DNA of 12,083 nt from Halocaridina rubra (GCA_037179515.1 JAXCGZ010005339.1:1-12083), one strand, 5' to 3'. Positions 1-7,817 are shown, counted from the stretch's first letter. The notes: generated by a model not told the origin, from the letters alone. Numbers and translations: made by a program.

Positions 1-92
1 GCATTTCATGGCCCGAATCAGATTGGGAATTGAATTAAATGCTAAAATGAAGCCACGAGTGAGGTTGGGGAATATGTAATATGAACATAGTG

Positions 93-109
93 GCATTCAG
101 TTAGAATGC
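93..109. other. Spacer inverted repeat 1: GCATTC-AGTTA-GAATGC
   Basis: A perfect 6-bp stem with a 5-base loop, found in every unit. Changes that keep a G-U pair occur in units 2, 3 and 11 (GAATGT) and 12 (GGATGC). Changes that break a pair occur in units 16 (GAATTC), 26 (GAATGG) and 40 (GCATTC to ACATTC). Whether it acts as DNA or RNA structure, or is chance, cannot be told from sequence. Confidence 0.5.
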
Positions 110-122
110 GTTCATTCCTAAG

Positions 123-142
123 TATAGCAGATATAAGCTATA
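123..142. other. Spacer inverted repeat 2: TATAGC-8-GCTATA
   Basis: A 6-bp perfect stem around AGATATAA, overlapping the two TATAA motifs. Arm bases are altered in units 6, 11, 21, 36, 42, 43 and 44 with no matching change on the other arm, so there is no sign of selection for the stem. Confidence 0.45.
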
Positions 143-143
143 A
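132..143 (+). promoter_or_regulatory. TATA-like motifs upstream of tRNA-like copy 1
   Basis: Two TATAA motifs lie at 132-136 and 139-143, beginning 28 and 21 bp before the tRNA-like segment. A TATA motif about 28 bp upstream is typical of plant tRNA genes and some fungal ones, where it helps place TFIIIB. The CAA motif often seen just upstream of plant tRNA genes is absent here. At least one TATAA remains in every unit I examined. Confidence 0.4.
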
Positions 144-167
144 GGTTGTATTCCTTTTAACCTTCTG

Positions 168-178
168 TGGTGTAGTGG
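168..178 (+). promoter_or_regulatory. RNA polymerase III A box (unit 1; recurs in each unit)
   Basis: TGGTGTAGTGG fits the usual A-box form TRGYNNAGYNGG and lies in the D arm of the tRNA-like segment, where TFIIIC binds in tRNA genes. It starts 8 bases into the segment. Copies altered in this box: 5 (T to A, 1253), 11 (G to A, 2877), 15 (G to A, 3969, breaking the GG pair of the D loop), 24 (G to A, 6401) and 31 (G to T, 8297). Confidence 0.7.
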
Positions 179-209
179 TAGCGCCTTGACTTAGTAATCA
201 TAAGTCCTA

Positions 210-220
210 GGTTCGAGTCC
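210..220 (+). promoter_or_regulatory. RNA polymerase III B box (unit 1; recurs in each unit)
   Basis: GGTTCGAGTCC matches the B-box consensus GGTTCGANTCC perfectly. This is the main TFIIIC-binding element and forms the T arm. It starts 42 bases after the A-box start, normal for an intron-less tRNA gene. Altered copies: 19 (C to T, 5090), 23 (G to A, 6175, still matching GGTTCRA), 24 (6448, at the free N position), 36 (C to T, 9701) and 37 (G to T, 9963). The array thus carries about 44 near-identical candidate TFIIIC sites, one every 271 bp. Confidence 0.75.
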
Positions 221-245
221 CGGTCGGGGTAAAAAATGATTCATG

Positions 246-249
246 TTTT
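246..249 (+). terminator. Candidate RNA polymerase III terminator (unit 1; recurs)
   Basis: TTTT lies 15 bp after the tRNA-like segment, in ATGTTTTCAC. Four Ts can end Pol III transcription in vertebrates, while many plants and fungi need longer runs. Unit 12 has five Ts (3225-3229). Unit 41 has lost one (T to C at 11083), leaving only TTT, so any transcript from that copy might read through. Another TTTT lies just before each segment (155-158 in unit 1), where it could stop read-through from the previous unit. Confidence 0.45.
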
Positions 250-264
250 CACATATGTAATGTG
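250..264. other. Spacer inverted repeat 3: CACAT-ATGTA-ATGTG
   Basis: A 5-bp stem just after the TTTT stretch. It contains the 8-bp self-complementary core ACATATGT (251-258). It is nearly invariant; unit 12 has TACAT and unit 34 alters the base just outside the stem. Lying directly after the putative terminator, it would mostly be outside a Pol III transcript. Confidence 0.45.
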
Positions 265-272
265 CTTATTTG

Positions 273-543
273 TATTTCATGGCCCGAATGAGATTGGGAA
301 TTGAATTAAATGCTAAAATGAAGCCACGAGTGAGGTTGGGGAATATGTAATATGAACATAGTGGCATTCAGTTAGAATGTGTTCATTCCTAAGTATAGCA
401 GATATAAGCTATAAGGTTGTATTCCTTTTAACCTTCTGTGGTGTAGTGGTAGCGCCTTGACTTAGTAATCATAAGTCCTAGGTTCGAGTCCCGGTCGGGG
501 TAAAAAATGATTCATGTTTTCACATATGTAATGTGCTTATTTG
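273..543 (+). repeat. Representative 271-bp repeat unit (unit 2)
   Basis: This unit differs from the consensus by one base (GAATGT for GAATGC at its first hairpin). Order of parts: a spacer opening with TATTTCATGGCCCGAATGAG; a G-run (GGTTGGGGAAT) that is the only indel site of the array; a GCATTC/GAATGC hairpin; a TATAGC/GCTATA hairpin overlapping two TATAA motifs; the tRNA-like segment 431-502; an A-run; a TTTT stretch; and the CACATATGTAATGTG hairpin near the end. Other units start at 2, 544, 814, 1085, 1355, 1626 and then every 271 bp to 8401, 8671 and every 271 bp to 11923 (unit 32, 8401-8670, is 270 bp). Confidence 0.97.
431..502 (+). tRNA. tRNA-like copy 2
   Basis: The segment equals the consensus. 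The only change in the unit is GAATGT in spacer hairpin 1, shared with units 3 and 11. Confidence 0.55.
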
Positions 544-700
544 TATTTCATGGCCCGAATGAGATTGGGAATTGAATTAAATGCTAAAATGAAGCCACGA
601 GTGAGGTTGGGAATATGTAATATGAACATAGTGGCATTCAGTTAGAATGTGTTCATTCCTAAGTATAGCAGATATAAGCTATAAGGTTGTATTCCTTTTA

Positions 701-772
701 ACCTTCTGTGGTGTAGTGGTAGTGCCTTGACTTAGTAATCATAAGTCCTAGGTTCGAGTCCCGGTTGGGGTA
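701..772 (+). tRNA. tRNA-like copy 3
   Basis: Two C-to-T changes at CpG sites: n23 (723, D arm) and n66 (766, 3' acceptor strand, which removes a C facing the mismatch). The spacer has a one-base G-run deletion, GAATGT, and the ATGACTC tail variant. Confidence 0.5.
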
Positions 773-971
773 AAAAATGACTCATGTTTTCACATATGTA
801 ATGTGCTTATTTGTATTTCATGGCCCGAATGAGATTGGGAATTGAATTAAATGCTAAAATGAAGCCACGAGTGAGGTTGGGGAATATGTAATATGAACAT
901 AGTGGCATTCAGTTAGAATGCGTTCATTCCTAAGTATAGCAGATATAAGCTATAAGGTTGTATTCCTTTTA

Positions 972-1043
972 ACCTTCTGTGGTGTAGTGGTAGCGCCTTG
1001 ACTTAGTAATCATAAGGCCTAGGTTCGAGTCCCGGTCGGGGTA
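972..1043 (+). tRNA. tRNA-like copy 4
   Basis: T to G at n46 (1017) breaks an arm base of the middle hairpin. The bases after the segment read AAAAAGTGTTTC instead of AAAAAATGATTC, two changes next to each other. Confidence 0.5.
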
Positions 1044-1241
1044 AAAAGTGTTTCATGTTTTCACATATGTAATGTGCTTATTTGTATTTCATGGCCCGAA
1101 TGAGATTGGGAATTGAATTAAATGCTAAAATGAAGGCACGAGTGAGGTTGGGAATATGTGATATGAACATAGTGGCATTCAGTTAGAATGCATTCATTCC
1201 TAAGTATAGCAGATATAAGCTATAAGGTTGTATTCCTTTTA

Positions 1242-1313
1242 ACCTTCTGTGGAGTAGTGGTAGCGCCTTGACTTAATAATCATAAGTCCTAGGTTCGAGT
1301 CCCGGTCGGGGTA
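1242..1313 (+). tRNA. tRNA-like copy 5 (most diverged unit)
   Basis: T to A in the A box (n12, 1253), and G to A at n35 (1276), which turns the canonical-register anticodon AGT into AAT. The spacer has a G-run deletion, AAGGCACG, GTGATATG, GAATGCATTC and the ATTATTC tail, giving about seven differences in the unit. Confidence 0.45.
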
Positions 1314-1512
1314 AAAAATTATTCATGTTTTCACATATGTAATGTGCTTATTTGTATTTCATGGCCCGAATGAGATTGGGAATTGAATTAAATGCTAAAA
1401 TGAAGCCACGAGTGAGGTTGGGGAATATGTAATATGAACATAGTGGCATTCAGTTAGAATGCGTTCATTCCTAAGTATAGCAGATATAATCTATAAGGTT
1501 GTATTCCTTTTA

Positions 1513-1584
1513 ACCTTCTGTGGTGTAGTGGTAGCGCCTTGACTTAGTAATCATAAGTCCTAGGTTCGAGTCCTGGTCGGGGTA
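1513..1584 (+). tRNA. tRNA-like copy 6
   Basis: C to T at n62 (1574) gives CCTGG in the T stem. This CpG transition recurs in copies 12, 13, 28 and 32. It creates an A-T pair opposite n50 and so repairs the T-stem mismatch. One change lies in spacer hairpin 2 (AATCTATA). Confidence 0.55.
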
Positions 1585-1783
1585 AAAAATGATTCATGTT
1601 TTCACATATGTAATGTGCTTATTTGTATTTCATGGCCCGAATGAGATTGGGAATTGAATTAAATGCTAAAATGAAGCCACGAGTGAGGTTGGGGAATATG
1701 TAATATGAACATAGTGGCATTCAGTTAGAATGCGTTCATTCCTAAGTATAGCAGATATAAGCTATAAGGTTGTATTCCTTTTA

Positions 1784-1855
1784 ACCTTCTGTGGTGTAGT
1801 GGTAGCGCCTTGACTTAGTAATCATAAGTCCTAGGTTCGAGTCCCGGTCGGGGTA
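1784..1855 (+). tRNA. tRNA-like copy 7
   Basis: The whole unit (1626-1896) matches the consensus by eye and can serve as the type copy. Confidence 0.55.
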
Positions 1856-2054
1856 AAAAATGATTCATGTTTTCACATATGTAATGTGCTTATTTGTATT
1901 TCATGGCCTGAATCAGATTGGGAATTGAATTAAATGCTAAAATGAAGCCACGAGTGAGGTTGGGGAATATGTAATATGAACATAGTGGCATTCAGTTAGA
2001 ATGCGTTCATTCCTAAGTATAGCAGATATAAGCTATAAGGTTGTATTCCTTTTA

Positions 2055-2126
2055 CCCTTCTGTGGTGTAGTGGTAGCGCCTTGACTTAGTAATCATAAGT
2101 CCTAGGTTCGAGTCCCGGTCGGGGTA
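2055..2126 (+). tRNA. tRNA-like copy 8
   Basis: A to C at n1 (2055) removes the first acceptor pair. The spacer has GGCCTGAATCAG (T at 1909, C at 1914). All three changes are shared with copy 14, so the two units have a common origin. Confidence 0.5.
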
Positions 2127-2325
2127 AAAAATGATTCATGTTTTCACATATGTAATGTGCTTATTTGTATTTCATGGCCCGAATGAGATTGGGAATTGAA
2201 TTAAATGCTAAAATGAAGCCACGAGTGAGGTTGGGGAATATGTAATATGAACATAGTGGCATTCAGTTAGAATGCGTTCATTCCTAAGTATAGCAGATAT
2301 AAGCTATAAGGTTGTATTCCTTTTA

Positions 2326-2397
2326 ACCTTCTGTGGTGTAGTGGTAGCGCCTTGACTTAGTAATCATAAGTCCTAGGTTCGAGTCCCGGTCGGGGTA
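2326..2397 (+). tRNA. tRNA-like copy 9
   Basis: The whole unit matches the consensus by eye. Confidence 0.55.
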
Positions 2398-2596
2398 AAA
2401 AATGATTCATGTTTTCACATATGTAATGTGCTTATTTGTATTTCATGGCCCGAATGAGATTGGGAATTGAATTAAATGCTAAAATGAAGCCACGAGTGAG
2501 GTTGGGGATTATGTAATATGAACATAGTGGCATTCAGTTAGAATGCGTTCATTCCTAAGTATAGCAGATATAAGCTATAAGGTTGTATTCCTTTTA

Positions 2597-2668
2597 ACCT
2601 TCTGTGGTGTAGTGGTAGCGCCTTGACTTAGTAATCATAAGTCCTAGGTTCGAGTCCCGGTCGGGGTA
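2597..2668 (+). tRNA. tRNA-like copy 10
   Basis: The segment equals the consensus. The spacer has one change (GGGGATTATG for GGGGAATATG). Confidence 0.55.
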
Positions 2669-2867
2669 AAAAATGATTCATGTTTTCACATATGTAATGT
2701 GCTTATTTGTATTTCATGGCCCGAATGAGATTGGGAATTGAATTAAATGCTAAAATGAAGCCACGAGTGAGGTTGGGGAATATGTAATATGAACATAGTG
2801 GCATTCAGTTAGAATGTGTTCATTCCTAAGTATATCAGATATAAGCTATAAGGTTGTATTCCTTTTA

Positions 2868-2939
2868 ACCTTCTGTAGTGTAGTGGTAGCGCCTTGACTT
2901 AGTAATCATAAGTCCTAGGTTCGAGTCCCGGTCGGGGTA
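2868..2939 (+). tRNA. tRNA-like copy 11
   Basis: G to A at n10 (2877) alters the A box and the first D-arm pair. The spacer has GAATGT and TATATCAG; the latter is shared with unit 43. Confidence 0.5.
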
Positions 2940-3138
2940 AAAAATGATTCATGTTTTCACATATGTAATGTGCTTATTTGTATTTCATGGCCCGAATGAG
3001 ATTGGGAATTGAATTAAATGCTAAAATGAAGCCACGAGTGAGGTTGGGGAATATGTAATATGAACATAGTGGCATTCAGTTAGGATGCGTTCATTCCTAA
3101 GTATAGCAGATATAAGCTATAAGGTTGTATTCCTTTTA

Positions 3139-3210
3139 ACCTTCTGTGGTGTAGTGGTAGCGCCTTGACTTAGTAATCATAAGTCCTAGGTTCGAGTCCT
3201 GGTCGGGGTA
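3139..3210 (+). tRNA. tRNA-like copy 12
   Basis: C to T at n62 (3200), the recurrent T-stem variant. The spacer has GGATGC in hairpin 1 and a five-T stretch after the segment. Confidence 0.55.
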
Positions 3211-3409
3211 AAAAATGATTCATGTTTTTACATATGTAATGTGCTTATTTGTATTTCATGGCCCGAATGAGATTGGGAATTGAATTAAATGCTAAAATGA
3301 AGCCACGAGTGAGGTTGGGGAATATGTAATATGAACATAGTGGCATTCAGTTAGAATGCGTTCATTCCTAAGTATAGCAGATATAAGCTATAAGGTTGTA
3401 TTCCTTTTA

Positions 3410-3481
3410 ACCTTCTGTGGTGTAGTGGTAGCGCCTTGACTTAGTAATCATAAGTCCTAGGTTCGAGTCCTGGTCGGGGTA
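3410..3481 (+). tRNA. tRNA-like copy 13
   Basis: C to T at n62 (3471) is the only change in the unit, and it is shared with the adjacent copy 12. Confidence 0.55.
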
Positions 3482-3680
3482 AAAAATGATTCATGTTTTC
3501 ACATATGTAATGTGCTTATTTGTATTTCATGGCCTGAATCAGATTGGGAATTGAATTAAATGCTAAAATGAAGCCACGAGTGAGGTTGGGGAATATGTAA
3601 TATGAACATAGTGGCATTCAGTTAGAATGCGTTCATTCCTAAGTATAGCAGATATAAGCTATAAGGTTGTATTCCTTTTA

Positions 3681-3752
3681 CCCTTCTGTGGTGTAGTGGT
3701 AGCGCCTTGACTTAGTAATCATAAGTCCTAGGTTCGAGTCCCGGTCGGGGCA
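3681..3752 (+). tRNA. tRNA-like copy 14
   Basis: A to C at n1 (3681), as in copy 8, plus T to C at n71 (3751), which removes a second end pair of the acceptor. The spacer has GGCCTGAATCAG, as in unit 8, and the ATGACTC tail. Confidence 0.45.
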
Positions 3753-3951
3753 AAAAATGACTCATGTTTTCACATATGTAATGTGCTTATTTGTATTTCA
3801 TGGCCCGAATGAGATTGGGAATTGAATTAAATGCTAAAATGAAGCCACGAGTGAGGTTGGGGAATATGTAATATGAACATAGTGGCATTCAGTTAGAATG
3901 CGTTCATTACTAAGTATAGCAGATATAAGCTATAAGGTTGTATTCCTATTA

Positions 3952-4023
3952 ACCTTCTGTGGTGTAGTAGTAGCGTCTTGACTTAGTAATCATAAGTCCT
4001 AGGTTCGAGTCCCGGTCGGGGTA
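3952..4023 (+). tRNA. tRNA-like copy 15
   Basis: G to A at n18 (3969) breaks the conserved GG of the D loop and A box. C to T at n25 (3976) weakens the D stem. The spacer has CATTACTAAG, CCTATTAACC and the ATGTTTC tail. Confidence 0.45.
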
Positions 4024-4222
4024 AAAAATGTTTCATGTTTTCACATATGTAATGTGCTTATTTGTATTTCATGGCCCGAATGAGATTGGGAATTGAATTA
4101 AATGCTAAAATGAAGCCACGAGTGAGGTTGGGGAATATGTAATATGAACATAGTGGCATTCAGTTAGAATTCGTTCATTCCTAAGTATAGCAAATATAAG
4201 CTATAAGGTTGTATTCCTTTTA

Positions 4223-4294
4223 ACCTTCTGTGGTGTAGTGGTAGCGCCTTGACTTAGTAATCATAAGTCCTAGGTTCGAGTCCCGGTCGGGGTA
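4223..4294 (+). tRNA. tRNA-like copy 16
   Basis: The segment equals the consensus. The spacer has GAATTC (hairpin 1 pair lost) and AGCAAATA. Confidence 0.55.
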
Positions 4295-4493
4295 AAAAAT
4301 GATTCATGTTTTCACATATGTAATGTGCTTATTTGTATTTAATGGCCCGAATGAGATTGGGAATTGAATTAAATGCTAAAATGAAGCCACGAGTGAGGTT
4401 GGGGAATATGTAATATGAACATAGTGGCATTCAGTTAGAATGCGTTCATTCCTAAGTATAGCAGATATAAGCTATAAGGTTGTATTCCTTTTA

Positions 4494-4565
4494 ACCTTCT
4501 GTGGTGTAGTGGTAGCGCCTTGACTTAGTAATCATAAGTCCTAGGTTCGAGTCCCGGTCGGGGTA
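4494..4565 (+). tRNA. tRNA-like copy 17
   Basis: The segment equals the consensus. The unit has one change, TATTTAATGG at its start. Confidence 0.55.
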
Positions 4566-4764
4566 AAAAATGATTCATGTTTTCACATATGTAATGTGCT
4601 TATTTGTATTTCATGGCCCGAATGAGATTGGGAATTGAATTAAATGCTAAAATGAAGCCACGAGTGAGGTTGGGGAATATGTAATATGAACATAGTGGCA
4701 TTCAGTTAGAATGCGTTCATTCCTAAGTATAGCAGATATAAGCTATAAGGTTGTATTCATATTA

Positions 4765-4836
4765 ACCTTCTGTGGTGTAGTGGTAGCGCCTTGACTTAGT
4801 AATCATAAGTCCTAGGTTCGAGTCCCGGTCGGGGTA
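4765..4836 (+). tRNA. tRNA-like copy 18
   Basis: The segment equals the consensus. Just upstream TTCATATTAACC replaces TTCCTTTTAACC, removing the 5' TTTT. The tail is ATGTTTC. Confidence 0.55.
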
Positions 4837-5035
4837 AAAAATGTTTCATGTTTTCACATATGTAATGTGCTTATTTGTATTTCATGGCCCGAATGAGATT
4901 GGGAATTGAATTAAATGCTAAAATGAAGCAAAAAGTGAGGTTGGGGAATATGTAATATGAACATAGTGGCATTCAGTTAGAATGCGTTCATTCCTAAGTA
5001 TAGCAGATATAAGCTATAAGGTTGTATTCCTTTTA

Positions 5036-5107
5036 ACCTTCTGTGGTGTAGTGGTAGCGCCTTGACTTAGTAATCATAAGTCCTAGGTTTGAGTCCCGGT
5101 CGGGGTA
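5036..5107 (+). tRNA. tRNA-like copy 19
   Basis: C to T at n55 (5090) gives GGTTTGAG, losing the invariant B-box C of the TTC motif. The spacer has the block variant AAGCAAAAAGTG (4926-4937), shared with unit 29. Confidence 0.5.
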
Positions 5108-5306
5108 AAAAATGATTCATGTTTTCACATATGTAATGTGCTTATTTGTATTTCATGGCCCGAATGAGATTGGGAATTGAATTAAATGCTAAAATGAAGC
5201 CACGAGTGAGTTTGGGGAATATGTAATATGAACATAGTGGCATTCAGTTAGAATGCGTTCATTCCTAAGTATAGCAGATATAAGCTATAAGGTTGTATTC
5301 CTTTTA

Positions 5307-5378
5307 ACCTTCTGTGGTGTAGTGGTAGCGCCTTGACTTAGTAATCATAAGTCCTAGGTTCGAGTCCCGGTCGGGGTA
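5307..5378 (+). tRNA. tRNA-like copy 20
   Basis: The segment equals the consensus. The spacer has GTGAGTTTGG, also found in unit 36. Confidence 0.55.
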
Positions 5379-5577
5379 AAAAATGATTCATGTTTTCACA
5401 TATGTAATGTGCTTATTTGTATTTCATGGCCCGAATGAGATTGGGAATTGAATTAAATGCTAAAATGAAGCCACGAGTGAGGTTGGGGAATATGTAATAT
5501 GAACATAGTGGCATTCAGTTAGAATGCGTTCATTCCTAAGTATAGCAGATATAAGATATAAGGTTGTATTCCTTTTA

Positions 5578-5649
5578 ACCTTCTGTGGTGTAGTGGTAGC
5601 GCCTTGACTTAGTAATCATAAGTCCTAGGTTCGAGTCCCGGTCGGGGTA
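5578..5649 (+). tRNA. tRNA-like copy 21
   Basis: The segment equals the consensus. One change in a hairpin 2 arm (AAGATATAAGG) leaves the TATAA motifs. Confidence 0.55.
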
Positions 5650-5848
5650 AAAAATGATTCATGTTTTCACATATGTAATGTGCTTATTTGTATTTCATGG
5701 CCCGAATGAGATTGGGAATTGAATTAAATGCTAAAATGAAGCCTCGAGTGAGGTTGGGGAATATGTAATATGAACATAGTGGCATTCAGTTAGAATGCGT
5801 TCATTCCTAAGTATAGCAGATATAAGCTATAAGGTTGTATTCCTTTTA

Positions 5849-5920
5849 ACCTTCTGTGGTGTAGTGGTAGCGCCTTGACTTAGTAATCATAAGTCCTAGG
5901 TTCGAGTCCCGGTCGGGGTA
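5849..5920 (+). tRNA. tRNA-like copy 22
   Basis: The segment equals the consensus. The spacer has one change, AAGCCTCGAG. Confidence 0.55.
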
Positions 5921-6119
5921 AAAAATGATTCATGTTTTCACATATGTAATGTGCTTATTTGTATTTCATGGCCCGAATGAGATTGGGAATTGAATTAAAT
6001 GCTAAAATGAAGCCACGAGTGAGGTTGGGGAATATGTAATATGAACATAGTGGCATTCAGTTAGAATGCGTTCATTCCTAAGTATAGCAGATATAAGCTA
6101 TAAGGTTGTATTCCTTTTA

Positions 6120-6191
6120 ACCTTCTGTGGTGTAGTGGTAGCGCCTTGACTTAGTAATCATAAGTCCTAGGTTCAAGTCCCGGTCGGGGTA
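6120..6191 (+). tRNA. tRNA-like copy 23
   Basis: G to A at n56 (6175) gives GGTTCAAG, a CpG transition still allowed by the B-box consensus. It is the only change in the unit. Confidence 0.55.
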
Positions 6192-6390
6192 AAAAATGAT
6201 TCATGTTTTCACATATGTAATGTGCTTATTTGTATTTCATGGCCCGAATGAGATTGGGAATTGAATTAAATGCTAAAATGAAGCCAAGAGTGAGGTTGGG
6301 GAATATGTAATATGAACATAGTGGCATTCAGTTAGAATGCGCTCATTCCTAAATATAGCAGATATAAGCTATAAGGTTGTATTCCTTTTA

Positions 6391-6462
6391 ACCTTCTGTG
6401 ATGTAGTGGTAGCGCCTTGACTTAGTAATCATAAGTCCTAGGTTCGATTCCCGGTCGGGGTA
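6391..6462 (+). tRNA. tRNA-like copy 24
   Basis: G to A at n11 (6401) in the A box and D stem, and G to T at n58 (6448) at a free T-loop position. The spacer has AAGCCAAGAG, GCGCTCATT (shared with unit 31) and TAAATATAG. Confidence 0.5.
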
Positions 6463-6661
6463 AAAAATGATTCATGTTTTCACATATGTAATGTGCTTAT
6501 TTGTATTTCATGGCCCGAATGAGATTGGGAATTGAATTAAATGCTAAAATGAAGCCACGAGTGAGGTTGGGGAATATGTAATATGAACATAGTGGCATTC
6601 AGTTAGAATGCGTTCATTCCTAAGTATAGCAGATATAAGCTATAAGGTTGTATTCCTTTTA

Positions 6662-6733
6662 ACCTTCTGTGGTGTAGTGGTAGCGCCTTGACTTAGTAAT
6701 CATAAGTCCTAGGTTCGAGTCCCGGTCGGGGTA
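6662..6733 (+). tRNA. tRNA-like copy 25
   Basis: The whole unit matches the consensus by eye. Confidence 0.55.
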
Positions 6734-6932
6734 AAAAATGATTCATGTTTTCACATATGTAATGTGCTTATTTGTATTTCATGGCCCGAATGAGATTGGG
6801 AATTGAATTAAATGCTAAAATGAAGCCACGAATGAGGTTGGGGAATATGTAATATGAACATAGTGGCATTCAGTTAGAATGGGTTCATTTCTAAGTATAG
6901 CAGATATAAGCTATAAGGTTGTATTCCTTTTA

Positions 6933-7004
6933 ACCTTCTGTGGTGTAGTGGCAGCGCCTTGACTTAGTAATAATAAGTCCTAGGTTCGAGTCCCGGTCGG
7001 GGTA
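6933..7004 (+). tRNA. tRNA-like copy 26
   Basis: T to C at n20 (6952, D loop) and C to A at n40 (6972, loop of the middle hairpin). The spacer has CACGAATGAGG, GAATGGG and CATTTCT. Confidence 0.5.
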
Positions 7005-7203
7005 AAAAATGATTCATGTTTTCACATATGTAATGTGCTTATTTGTATTTCATGGCCCGAATGAGATTGGGAATTGAAATAAATGCTAAAATGAAGCCAC
7101 GAGTGAGGTTGGGGAATATGTAATATGAACATAGTGGCATTCAGTTAGAATGCGTTCATTCCTAAGTATAGCAGATATAAGCTATAAGGTTGTATTCCTT
7201 TTA

Positions 7204-7275
7204 ACCTTCTGTGGTGTAGTGGTAGCGCCTTGACTTAGTAATCATAAGTCCTAGGTTCGAGTCCCGGTCGGGGTA
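7204..7275 (+). tRNA. tRNA-like copy 27
   Basis: The segment equals the consensus. The spacer has GAATTGAAAT, and the tail is ATGACTC. Confidence 0.55.
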
Positions 7276-7474
7276 AAAAATGACTCATGTTTTCACATAT
7301 GTAATGTGCTTATTTGTATTTCATGGCCCGAATGAGATTGGGAATTGAATTAAATGCTAAAATGAAGCCACGAGTGAGGTTGGGGAATATGTAATATGAA
7401 CATAGTGGCATTCTGTTAGAATGCGTTCATTCCTAAGTATAGCAGATATAAGCTATAAGGTTGTATTCCTTTTA

Positions 7475-7546
7475 ACCTTCTGTGGTGTAGTGGTAGCGCC
7501 TTGACTTAGTAATCATAAGTCCTAGGTTCGAGTCCTGGTCGGGGTA
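7475..7546 (+). tRNA. tRNA-like copy 28
   Basis: C to T at n62 (7536), the recurrent T-stem variant. The spacer has CATTCTGTTA, a loop change in hairpin 1. Confidence 0.55.
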
Positions 7547-7745
7547 AAAAATGATTCATGTTTTCACATATGTAATGTGCTTATTTGTATTTCATGGCCC
7601 GAATGAGATTGGGAATTGAATTAAATGCTAAAATGAAGCAAAAAGTGAAGTTGGGGAATATGTAATACGAACATAGTGGCATTCAGTTAGAATGCGTTCA
7701 TTCCTAAGTATAGCAGATATAAGCTATAAGGTTGTATTCCTTTTA

Positions 7746-7817
7746 ACCTTCTGTGGTGTAGTGGTAGCGCCTTGACTTAGTAATCATAAGTCCTAGGTTC
7801 GAGTCCCGGTCGGGGTA
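7746..7817 (+). tRNA. tRNA-like copy 29
   Basis: The segment equals the consensus, but the spacer is among the most changed: AAGCAAAAAGTG (7636-7647, shared with unit 19), GTGAAGTTGG and AATACGAAC. Confidence 0.55.

Larger units (their letters stand above)
160..231 (+). tRNA. tRNA-like copy 1 (degenerate, Thr-AGT-like; probably not a working tRNA)
   Basis: Consensus sequence. It is 72 bases long with no intron and no encoded CCA. Possible cloverleaf: acceptor ACCTTCT (160-166) with TCGGGGT (224-230) gives five pairs (two G-T) and two mismatches, followed by discriminator A231. The D arm is GGTGT/GCGCC (169-173, 181-185) around AGTGGTA. The T arm is CTAGG/CCCGG (207-211, 219-223) around TTCGAGT, with one A-C mismatch. 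Counting in canonical register puts TTAGTAA in the anticodon loop, so anticodon AGT (Thr), but that stem hardly pairs. The strongest middle hairpin is GACTTA/TAAGTC (188-206) with loop GTAATCA, which would read AAT and leaves no variable loop. The D and T arms show tRNA ancestry. The faulty acceptor and anticodon arms argue for a tRNA-derived satellite or SINE-like head. A strict tRNA caller may score it low or as a pseudogene. Confidence 0.6.

Noticed and set aside
8..79. 23-codon ORF (ATG GCC CGA ... ATG TAA) in the spacer of each unit, + strand
   Set aside because: It is short, has no recognisable domain, and substitutions are not biased to synonymous sites (unit 19 changes adjacent codons). 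It is best explained as chance in a repeat.
1..104. Minus-strand ORF of 33 codons, ATG in hairpin 1 running through the spacer to TAA
   Set aside because: It is open in most units only because the units are copies of one another. There is no ribosome-binding or coding evidence, and a single unit's ORF of this size is expected by chance.
160..270. A complete SINE in each unit
   Set aside because: A tRNA-like head is present, but I see no poly-A or simple-repeat tail, no target-site duplications and no recognisable LINE-derived 3' end. A SINE origin of the head remains possible.
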